DNA of 64,000 nucleotides. Origin: Sipunculus nudus (lineage: Eukaryota; Annelida; Sipuncula; Golfingiida; Sipunculidae). The stretch lies in NCBI GenBank assembly GCA_026874595.1, contig CM049318.1:10895241-10959240 (forward strand), written 5' to 3'. The position numbers and the translations under genes were made by a program. The first letter of the stretch is position 1. Each line of letters opens with the position of its first letter. This document shows positions 48,165 through 60,100 of this stretch, piece by piece. The notes beneath the pieces were generated by a model. The model did no database searches. It was not told the DNA's origin and saw nothing but the letters and a program-made list of their open reading frames with translations.

Positions 48165-51100
48165 CTACAAGAGACAAGCAGCATGGTTTTAATGTTATAA
48201 TCCATTATATACATTGAGAACATGTTAGGAATGGACATTAAATCATGATGCTAATAAAAGGATTTTACTTATGATCATATAGGTAGCCTGCAATTCAAAT
48301 AAACATATTTACAGCAAGAACACCATTCACAATATAATTTAATATGACAATAAAAAAAATCCACATAACATGTTAACATTTCATTTGTACCAATTTAAAT
48401 ACATAACTTCATTCACAGATGCCAACAATTTTAGTGTTTATAAGCTACTGACATAATATTTAACCAAATATAGGGGTGACTAAAAGAGATCTTCACTGGA
48501 ATTCTCATAGTACAAATAAGTAATGTTTATACTCAGTGATGATGAGAGAAAAACCATAGTACAGAAGATGTCAGTAAGAATGCTATGATGCAAACAAAAT
48601 TGAAATAAACAGGTGTTATACTTACGACAGACGAGCTCAATTTCCATTTGTTTGACTGCAGTAGGTTTGCAGCATCTGCAGTTGGTGTCCACTTGCTTGT
48701 CATTAGAGTTCTGCAGCATTGCTCTAGCTGAGGATGAACAAGAACCACTGCATGTAGTCATCTGTACAGGCTGGCTAGAGACACATCCATCGATGGTGAT
48801 GTTTGTGCTGGCTGTGGTCCTAAGACAAGTCTCTTCTCGTGGCGCACAAACAGGACAACACTGGCCTGGTTGGTAAACAAGTTCTCCGTTCTGTAATAAT
48901 AACATGTTATATGTTATCAGAATATAAAGTGGGCAGTGCTGACTTGACTGGAAGACCAGTTCTCCATTCTATAAATATAATGTATAATGTATCAGTTCAT
49001 TATTAAAATAACAGCACTGGACAGACTGGCAGTAAAGTTCTCCATTCCTGAGTGATTAAAAATATATATAAATACCTAAATGTCATTACAAACCTAAAGA
49101 GTACCGTATTTATTCTAATTTGGCGACCACTTAAAATAATTAATTTTCTCAGAGGTCGAGATAATGTAGGATATTTGAAAATTATCTTCATGCAGAATTT
49201 GCGGTGATCGAGATATTAGAGGCATACGGTTTGATAACCTTCCGTAGAGATGCAGCGCCGCTTTGACACTCGAGCGGTCATATGAATTGAGTGATAATTT
49301 GGTCGTATATAAGTTTGTTTTGTTAGCTTAACAGTATTTTCTACAAACGGGCTTCCAACCGTCACATGAATTATACACAGTCCGCAAATGATTAATCAAA
49401 CTGAGCTCAATTACTTTACAAAATGATCACTACTTCGCGTATAGGTACGATCACTTGACATAGACGGCAACTCATGTAACCACCAGTTGTTTCAAGTTAA
49501 CCCGCTAGGCGGCGATATCGGCGGGCCGAAAAGGGACAAGCAGCTGCATCAAGTTGGAAGAAGACTTTATAAAAAATAACTGCCTATTATTAGATAACTT
49601 TTATTTGCATAATACGTAATAAATATAGGAAAGTAAAGGCGCGTTAAAATATATACGACCGGAAATGGTCCTAGTTCGCGTGCCCTCGATCGGGTCCCGT
49701 TTGGTACGCGCGGTCACCCATCCAAAAACTAACCGGGCTCGTTTAAACTTAATTAAGATGACAGTTCCACCTGTATCACAGTTGTTCCACCACGCGTGCT
49801 TTGCAGTATTTTGTAAATATTATTGCTGAAGATCCCACGTGAATTGCACACGAGGCACGTGCGTACCAGGAATGGTACACGAGTTTCCTTCGTCACGGAC
49901 ACCCATTTGGTTCTTGAACGCTTTATCATGTTTATATATTATGAAAAACGCATCTTTGTATCTTCATAAATTTTATTCGTAGCAAGTTTGATGTGGATGC
50001 CCAGTATTATAAGAATCTAGTCAGATACAAACTGCGGTGCCCATGAGAGACGGAGGCATTTCACCTTAACATTGTTGACAGAAAACATTGTCGGCAGTCG
50101 AGAAATTAGAGTCATTTAAGAAATTATGCTTTCAAAATATTTTTGGGGGTCGAGAAATAAGAGGGATCGCCAAACTGGAATAAATACGGTAATCACAAAA
50201 CTTGCATAAAAATTTAAGCCACATCCATATGGTTTTAAAATTAAATATATTCAGCTAATTACTGTACTGAAATTCCATCAGATTAGTAGGCCGTCTTTTT
50301 GGAACTAAATTTGTTGATACAACTTCAATACAGAAGTTTATACTTACTTCACACGTGCGGTTGCATGATGACGAGAGATCCGTGCACTTCACACCTGAGG
50401 CTTCACATCTACAGCTCATACATGGTGGACGGCCATTTTCTGTCGGCTGCCATGTCTGACCCACATCGTACTTCTGACCATCATATGAGCAGCCTAAAAA
50501 GTCAAAATTACAGGTATAACCAACCCAGATAATACTTGATACAGGAATGAACAAGCCAGATAATACTTGAAACAGGTATAACCAAGCCAGATAATACTTG
50601 ATACAGGTCTAACCTACCGAGATCATACTTGATACGGGCATAACCAACCCAGATGATACTTGATACACAGCATGCTGTGACATACCAATGATTTACTACT
50701 AGTATGACATACCATTACTTCACAACATTTGAAAATTTGACTCATATATGTAGATTAAAACCTCAAAAAGAACTAGGGTTAATTCATATATTAACACCTC
50801 TTGCACTTAAAACCACTTAAACTTAGCTGTGCATTACACTAGTTTTAATCATTGCAGAGTCATAAAACTTTAAATCTTAGTCTAACACATACCGTAAATC
50901 TTTTTTTTTAAGGCCACATGTCTATTTATAACTGCACTCTGAGTTTGCAAGGTCACTTAAAAGAGCTCCCAGTAAGGTCCAAATACCTAAAACCCCCCCG
51001 TAAAGGCCGCACCCCAAATCTGTCCCTGGCCTGAAAGCAATAAACAGCTGCACGTAGCAAACACATAGCTGCTTTAATATAGACTAGAATAAAAAGTATT

Positions 51101-54100
51101 AATTACAGACGTTAAATATGTTGCCAGATTACATATATTAAATATATTTAATGGTCGAGATAAATATCTGTATGTTACAAACGACTTTTGCACATGGATG
51201 AGCAGGCATTTATCAGAAAAGGAAAGATTCCCAGAACAATTATTTTGTTTGTACTGTGGTAAAGAAAAACGCTTCTTATTTCCATCAAAACACTTATTCG
51301 CATGTATGTGCATTTTTCAAAGAGCACTGTATTTACACTGAAATGAGGTTTATATATACATTTATTGAAGCAAAAAGCCTGAATGCTATCTACTATCAGG
51401 CACAGTCATGCAGTAACATTCAGGGGGCGACATGATGGTTAAGACTGCTGAAACAGTCAAATTTTCATCCTGCCCTAACTTATTCAAGGCTCCTGGTATG
51501 AATATAAAAATTAAATGTAGAACCTTGACATGTATATCTTTTGTGCAATATATAACTTGATAAATAATCTTGGTAATTGTCACCAAAAAATAAGTTTAAA
51601 GCACCCCTGCTGTAACACACAGAGGCACACTTCATTGGGCATGGTTAAGCAAAATTGAAATAAATGCCTAACTTAAACTTATTTGCGGCATTATTAAGCA
51701 ACGTTTATTTGTTTAGAAAGTATAATCATTAAAAAACTGACATCTTAAACTGAGTCGAACAATGGTTGACAGTCGTTTTTATATCAAGTTTGAGTGATGC
51801 TAGGTGTTGAAACACCCCGGTGTTCTGCTAAGAATATTTTGAAGGGCTGTACGCACAGGGTGGTAAACAGAACAGCCACCTATTCCTTCCCAGCATGCCT
51901 TGCGCAAATGCTGCCTTGACAAGATGAAAGCAATAGGGAAACTTTCTTCAGGAAAAAACTTGCTAACCTCAACTGGCTATTTAACTTTTCACTTTAAAAT
52001 CACTTGTTTTCACGCGTCATGTTTCCTTTACATGCGTACCTCAACAAGGTAAGTTCAGTTATTTTGATATTAAGTTCAGTTGACCGGCAATGTTTTTAAA
52101 CACACCAGCAAGTTGTGACATGTAGCGATGCGTCAACGTGTTGACATTGGCAGTGGTGACACATTCTACCATCTATATCCACAAGCAGGTTTCCCCCTCT
52201 AACAGTATTCAAAAGCATACAATATATCCGCGATTGTATAAAAAGAACAATGATTAACCTGAAGTAAACAACACTGAATCTGAGGCAATCTGGCTCCGTC
52301 AAAATTATGAATGGTAATACCTAGTTTATCCAACAGAAGTCACCACCAGTCCTCCCCAAGAATAATCTCATTCATTTTAATCTCATAATCAGTGTTGTCA
52401 CTGTTCAATGTTAACGTATCAAAGTGACAATTTTTATGCATATATTTATTATATTTTATATGAACATTTAGACTATACAAAAGATACAATAATTCTTTGA
52501 CTACAAAGAGTATTTCCTCTGTAGTGTGCTTGATCTCCTGTTATTGCCCAAAGGAGCGCCATGTCCAGGAGAGTGTTCTTCTCACAGTTCATTTCAGATA
52601 ACCCAGCTATATAAGGCTGCATCCAGGGTTCAGAAAAAAGTTGAGATTTTCAATTTTGAGTTTGTTTTTAAGGTTGTGGCAGTAAAAACAGGATTTATGG
52701 TACGTGTATTACTTTAGATTATGTGCGAAGACCACAAGGATGATTATTCAAAATATCACTATCCTTAGAACCAATGGTTCAGGAGTCATCACAATGAAAT
52801 AATGACCATGATGTGGCTAACCATTATTATTATCATAGTGACAGAGCAGTATTCCACCTACCAGTTGGTTCTGGAGTGGCTCCCGTAACACAGATTGGTG
52901 GTGTGCCTAAAAAAGTAATAGAATATAAAAGTAATAGAATATAAAAGTACATGTATATATTTAATACTGGTCAGTCAAAACAGATGTAAAATATATCCAC
53001 AGGATCAAAGTTTCAATAATCCTGGCCAAATATGGCAGTGACAAGTACATTTGACAGGTTTAGTTAAGAACATACAAGGTATTTTTATGGTAGCAGTGTA
53101 ACAATGTATCAAAAAATTGAATTGCATTTAATTGTAACCCATATATTTAATTGTTATTGATTCTTAACCTCCCAATCAATTTGTTTCAAATATTATATTT
53201 TTACAAGATACATACAGAGCAGTCAACATTGATGCCGCATGCTGTGATATCTGGATTATTTTTGTGTGTGCTCAAGATCTGGTTTCAATGCTACTAAACC
53301 TATCCACTCACATGCAAACAAAAATGGCAAGCTACATTGTTCCTTTACTGACTAAAAATTAACTAACATACACTGCAGAAAAATATATATATTTTTTTTT
53401 TTCATTCAAAAGAAGTTCTGAAATTTACTACTTCAGTAATAATTGAATTGAGAATCAAACTGAAGGAAAAGAAATGACTACCTGAACTGACTCAAAGGCC
53501 CCTCACAATTCACAAGCCAATTTATTAGGGTTCATTATTACAAACATGATTTTAAAGTGAACTGCAACAGAAAACTCTCATGGAGAGATTTTTGTTAACA
53601 AAATTTCCCATTAATTTCAAATTGTTTGGTTGATTGAGAACCAATGCATGATAGATTATACTGTAAAATATTTTAACAAAAGCTGTGAATCTGGTACTTG
53701 CAGTGTACAGCTCCCTTGACAGACAGTAACGCCTATCACCGGCTATACATACCTGTAGTTTCTGATGGTGTAGTCGGTGTTGTGCCTGTTGTGGTCTTTC
53801 CTGTTGTTGTTGGACCTATATAAATAAAATCAGACTTTGATACACAACAGCTTAAAATGTATAGGGATCAGTCCTCTTAAACAGTAAATACTACGCAGCA
53901 GGAATTTCTTAAGGATGTGTAGAGCATACTCATGGTGCTATCTCTAATCATGGGTTAGTGGAACCAGCCCACCTATTGAGTACTATTTTGTTTTTAAAAA
54001 TAACCACACAGGTAATTAGAATACTCTCTTTTATACCTATATGAGTTGTTTCAGGGCAAATTATTGCATAACTTACCATAAGGCTTAAAAGAAAATAATG

Positions 54101-57100
54101 AATGTTTTCAGACACTTCCTACTTCAAACATTTTCATTCAAAGTAACAATATCTTTATCAGACTGTCCCCATATATTTTTATATCAACACTAGTGTTATC
54201 ACATCCCATTTAAATAACCAGCCATCAAGTTTCTGGAAAGAGCTATGTTTATCAAAGCAAGGAAAGGAATGTTAAAGCTACCAGCTTAGGGAGGTGGTCT
54301 GCTTTACATATAATTGCAAAGAGTACTTTAGTTTTCAAAGAATCAAGTTTTGAATGTGTCATCATTCTAAATAGGAACTTACCAGTAGCTGTTGAGGTGC
54401 TTGGTGGAGTAGTGGTTGTAGCCTTGGAGCTGCTGGGAGGCTGAGTGGTGGTGGCTTGACTTGATGTAGTGGACTGTGTTGAAGGAGTTGTCTCTTCAGG
54501 AGATGTGGTGGTCTCAGATGTAACCTCAGGTGTTGTGACGCTTGATGGAGTTGTGGTTTCAGCTGTGGTTCTGCTTGTAGTCTGAGCACTTGTTGTGGTC
54601 TTAGTTGTCACTTCAGGTGTTGTTGTGCTTGGTGGAGCTGTGGTTGTAGCTGTAGTGCTGCTCTGAATACCTGGTGTGGCCTCTGTCTGCACTTCAGTTG
54701 TTGTGGTGCTTGGTGGAGAGGTTGTTGTAGCTGTGGTGCTGACTGTAGTCTCAGTGCTTGGTGTCTGACTTGATGTCACTGTAGTTGACTGTGTTGTTGT
54801 TTCTTGGCTGGTGGTTGGTGATGTACTTGTGATAGCAGTTGTAGCTTGTGTGGTTGGTTGCTCACTTGTAGTTTCTGAAAGGACAACCACAAAACATGAA
54901 AAATATAACAACAAAAGTGAAAAAAAAATCATCTGATCTCTTTTTCTTGTATTTGTTTAATTGTTAAAGACGACACTCTCAGAAAAAAATATATTTAAAT
55001 AATAATTCTGTTATACAGTTATCCAGAAGACACAAGCCTCTTGATTTTTAAGTAATGAAGAAATACAAAAAAGACTTCTAATTCACATCGTGGCTGGATT
55101 TAAAAAAACCCATCAGACATGGTATTCCTGTAGCACAGCTTAACAGATAACAGCCAATCCAGAATAATGCAGAATGTCTCCATGTTAAGTCAAACAGATG
55201 TGAGCAAATATCACCAGTGCTACAGGCTTTAAAATTGGCTGCCATTTAAACACAGGATTTTATTTAAATATCACACATACACCATCTGTGCCACAAGCAA
55301 CATAACACATATATTTTTGTGAAGTGAAATCTATTCAACAGCCCAGCTGTACTCTTAAGATTTGCTCTTGGTGTTGTACTTCACCGGTACAAGTTACAAA
55401 CTGTCTCACATTATATCAGAGCATTGTGCTTCTCCGTGACTTGTCTTGCTTTTAATATGTCCTTTGTTTTGAGTTTACACTATAACATGATAAATTACTT
55501 TGATCTGTAGGCACATCCTGAGTTCTTTTTATTACAGGGTATGCTGCTAAATACAAATAACAAGCTTACACTTTTGATCTAATTAATTAAAAGAAATGTC
55601 TTACCAGGTGTTGGCTGTCCTGTTACTAATTCTGTGGTGGTGGTAGGTGTACTGGCTGTGGTGCTCACAGTAGTCACTGTGGTGCTTCCAGTTGTTGTGA
55701 CAGGTGTGGTGGACCCTGGAGTAGTTGTAGTTGACACAGTGCTAGAACTTGCAGTAGTTGACTGTGTTGTTCCTGGGGTAGTTGCAGGTGTGTAGCACAC
55801 ATGGATTTTGGATTTCAGTACCGCTGTCTCTGCAGTGTCGCTTGTATCAGTTAAGCTCTTAACCACTATTTTGATTTTATAAATGCCTTTTCCTGCCTCT
55901 TCATCCAGGGTATAAGGTGTGTCTGCTGCTTGTCCAGGAGCAAGGGTTTCCCACTCGGCATCAGGTGATTCTGAGCGTGTCACAAAGATGTCAACAACGT
56001 CCACACCTGTGCTGCCTGACAGATCAATCCTTTCTACCTTATCTGGGTAGTCATTATTTCCAGTGACCAGGTTTATAATCACAGCTGGTGGGTTATTGCT
56101 ATCAATGACCTTAGGAAGATCCACATCACCATTTTGTTCCAAGTTTGTTTTCTGGTCATCTGGCAGGTTTTCCAGTTCCACCTGGCTTTCAGTAACCTTA
56201 TAGTTTGTATCTCCCGTCATGATGTCGGAGCACACAGCTGTTGATATAAACAGAAATTTTTTACATCAGATATAAAGTCATATAATGTAGAGTGTCTTCA
56301 AATATACACCAAACTCAATTTATGAATGTAAAACTGTATGTCTTCAAATATACACCAAACTCAACACCAAACCTACCAAAAATACTGAGTTCAAGTCTTG
56401 CATATCACTGCAATCACAATAGAGATTTGTTTCTATTCTTGTTTTCCTGTTAAGTACTTTGCTTGCATTTAATATAAAATACTGATACCCTGGTCAAACC
56501 AAGTAAAGAAGAATGAACAATATTTTATATTTGCTGCAAACTGAACTAAGATATTATAGTAAGACTACATCATGCACATAATCTCTAGCCTGTAAATGAG
56601 TAAATTTACCGAAGTTACACAGGTGTCACTAGCATAAGTATCACATTCACATTATCAAACACACAAGTGACCAGTATTGGCCTAGGTTCTTGTTAAAGTC
56701 CTGTAACATTTACAAAATGAAAGTTTTTCTGTCTTAAGGGAATGTATGCTCTCTGATAGCTTTTATATGCTACTATTCCATGATTTAAACTTGTGAATGC
56801 TTATACCCTTTCAAATAATGTTTTACAAGCCAACACCACAATACCAGTAAAAAAGATCACATTGTATACAACATTACCTTGTGGTTGAGTTGTGCCTGCA
56901 GTGGAGACTGTTGTGGTGACCTCTGGTACAGTAGTTGTGCTGCCTGGTGTGGCGGTCGATGTGACTGCCGTTGTAGATGTCACAACTGGTGTTGTGGTTG
57001 TACCTGTGTAACCTGTGGTTGTTGGTGTAGATGGGCTACTGGCCGGAGTTGTACCTGGACTTGAAGTTCCTGTGGTAGACTGTGTTGAAGGAGTTGTCTC

Positions 57101-60100
57101 TTCAGGAGATGTTGTGGTCTCAGATGTAACCTCAGGCGTTGTGACGCTTGATGGAGTTGTGGTTTCAGCCGTGGTTCTGCTTGTAGTCTGAGCACTTGTT
57201 GTGGTCTTAGTTGTCACTTCAGGTGTTGTTGTGCTTGGTGGAGCTGTGGTTGTAGCTGTACTGCTGCTCTGAATGCCTGGTGTGGTCTCAGTCTGCACTT
57301 CAGTTGTTGTGGTGCTTGGTGGAGAGGTTGTTGTAGCCGTGGTGCTGACTGTAGTCTCAGTGCTTGGTGTCTGACTTGATGTCACTGTAGTGGACTGTGT
57401 TGTTGTTTCTTGGCTGGTGGTTGGTGATGTACTTGTGGTAGCAGTTGTAGCTTGTGTGGTTGGTTGCTCACTTGTAGTTTCTAAAAGGACAACCACAAAA
57501 CAACATGAAAAAAATATAACAACAAAAGTTAAAAAAAAAAATCATCTCATCTCTTTTCTTGTTTTTGTTTAAGACACTCTCAGAGGGATAATCAGTTAAA
57601 ATGATAATTCTGTTATACAGTTATCCAGAAGACACAAGCCTCTTGATTTTTTAAGTTAATGACGAAATAGAAAAAAGGATTTCGAATTCACATCGAGGCT
57701 GGATTACAAAAAAAACATCAGACATGGTATTCCTGTAGCACAGCTTAACAGATAACAGCCAATCCAGAATAATGCAGAATGTCTCCATGTTAAGTCAAAC
57801 AGATGTGAGCAAATATCACCAGTGCTACAGACTTTAAAATTTGATGTCATTAAAATGCAGGATTTAATTTAAAATATTACACATACACCATCTGTGCCAC
57901 AAGCAACATAACACATATATTTTTGTGAAGTGAAATCTATTCAACAGCCCAGCTGCACTCTTATAATTTGCTCTTGGTGTTGTTCTTCACTGGTACAAGT
58001 TACAAACTGTCTCACATTATATCAGAGCATTGTGCTTCTCCGTGACTTGTCTTGCTTTTAATATGTCCTTTGATTTGAGTTTACACTATATAACATGATA
58101 AATTACTTTGATTTGTAGGCACATCCTGAGTTCTTTTTATTACAGGGTATGCTGCTAAATACAAATAACAAGCTTACACTTTTGATCTAATTAATTAAAA
58201 GAAATGTCTTACCAGGTGTTGGCTGTCCTGTTACTAATTCTGTGGTGGTGGTAGGTGTACTGGCTGTGGTGCTCACAGTAGTCACTGTGGTGCTTCCAGT
58301 TGTTGTGACAGGTGTGGTGGACCCTGGAGTAGTTGTAGTTGACACAGTGCTAGTTGTGCCTGCAGTGGAGCCTGTTGTGGTGACCTCTGGTACAGTAGTC
58401 GTGCTGCCTGGTGTGGCGGTCGATGTGACTGCCGTTGTAGACGTCACAACTGGTGTTGTGGTTGTACCTGTGTAACCTGTGGTTGTTTGTGTAGATGGGC
58501 TACTGGCCGGAGTTGTACCTGGACTTGAAGTTCCTGTGGTAGACTGTGTTGAAGGAGTTGTCTCTTCAGGAGATGTGGTCTCAGATGTAACCTCAGGTGT
58601 TGTGACGCTTGATGGAGTTGTGGTTTCAGCCGTGGTTCTGCTTGTAGTCGGAGCACTTGTTGTGGTCTTAGTTGTCACTTCAGGTGTTGTTGTGCTTGGT
58701 GGAGCTATGGTTGTAGCTGTAGTGCTGCTCTGAATGCCTGGTGTGGTCTCTGTCTGCACTTCAGTTGTTGTGGTGCTTGGTGGAGAGGTTGTTGTAGCCG
58801 TGGTGCTGACTGTAGTCTCAGTGCTTGGTGTCTGACTTGATGTCACAGTAGTTGACTGTGTTGTTCCTGGGGTAGTTGCAGGTGTGTAGCACACATGGAT
58901 TTTGGATTTCAGTACCGCTGTCTCTGCAGTGTCGCTTGTATCAGTTAAGCTCTTAACCTCTATTTTGATTTTATAAATGCCTTTTCCTGCCTCTTCATCC
59001 AGGGTATAAGGTGTGTCTGCTGCTTGTCCAGGAGCAAGGGATTCCCACTGGGCATCAGGTGATTCTGAGCGTGTCACAAAGATGTCAACAACATCCACAC
59101 CTGTGCTGCCTGACAGATCAATCCTTTCTACCTTATCTGGGTAGTCATTATTTCCAGTGACCAGGTTTATAATCACGGCTGGTGGGTTGTTGCTATCTAT
59201 GACCTTAGGTAGATCCACACCACCACTTTGTTCCAAGTTTGTTTTCTGGTCATCTGGCAGGTTTTCCAGTTCCACCTGGCTTTCAGTAACCTTATAGTTT
59301 GTATCTCCCGTCATGATGTCAGAGCACACAGCTGTAGATATAAACATAATTGATCACATCAGACATGAAGTCATATAAAGTAGGCCATCTTCAAATATAC
59401 ACCTAACTTAATTTTACCAAAAAAGAGTTTCAGGCTTGCATATCAGTGCAATCACAATAGAGATTTGTTTCTGTTCTTGTTTTCCTGTTTTGTACTATGT
59501 TTGCATTGAGGTAAAATACTGAAACACTGGCCCAACAAAGTCAAGAAGAAAGAACAATATTTTGGTTACCTTGAGGTTGAGTTGTGCCTGCAGTGGAGCC
59601 TGTTGTGGTGACCTCTGGTACAGTGGTCGTGCTGCCTGGTGTGGCGGTCGATGTGACTGCCGTTGTAGACGTCACAACTGGCGTTGAGGTTGTGCCTGTG
59701 TAACGTGTGGTTGTGGGTGTTGATGGGCTACTGGCTGGAGTTGTGGATTGTCCAACTGTGGTTGTGGAAACTTCTGGTGGCTCAGTTGGGCTGCCTGTAA
59801 TCAGTTCTGTGGTCGTTGTGACAGTAGACTCTGTGGTTGTTGTGACAACAGAAGTAGCTGGAGTGGTTGCTGACGTAACTGTGGTCTGAGATGTTGGCTG
59901 CGTGGTTGTGGCTGGCGTTGTTGATGCAACTGTGGTGGTTGAAGGTGGTAATGTGGTGTTTGGTGTTATACACTCTGGACAACACTGGCCTGGTATTTTC
60001 TGAGGTATTTTATTTTCTTCACAGGGGTTGCATCTTATTGTGTCATTCTTCAACTCGAGACTCCCGTCTCTGTCTATACATTGAAGTGTAGTACAACCAT

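Larger units (their letters stand above)
54383..59569 (-). repeat. Tandem duplication of an exon-intron block in the mucin-like gene
   Basis: Exons 6-7 and their introns correspond to exons 8-9 and theirs. Intron 54875-55604 matches 57481-58212 over its whole length with small changes, and 59332-59569 matches parts of 56238-56877. The offset is about 2,606-2,608 bp at the exon 7/9 and exon 6/8 3' boundaries and 3,094 bp at the exon 6/8 starts, the difference being the 486-base insertion in exon 6. Confidence 0.88.

Noticed and set aside
58242-58733. Val-rich open frames on the + strand over the mucin exons
   Set aside because: They are the antisense of ACN-rich Thr codons; the - strand has matching splice sites and domains.
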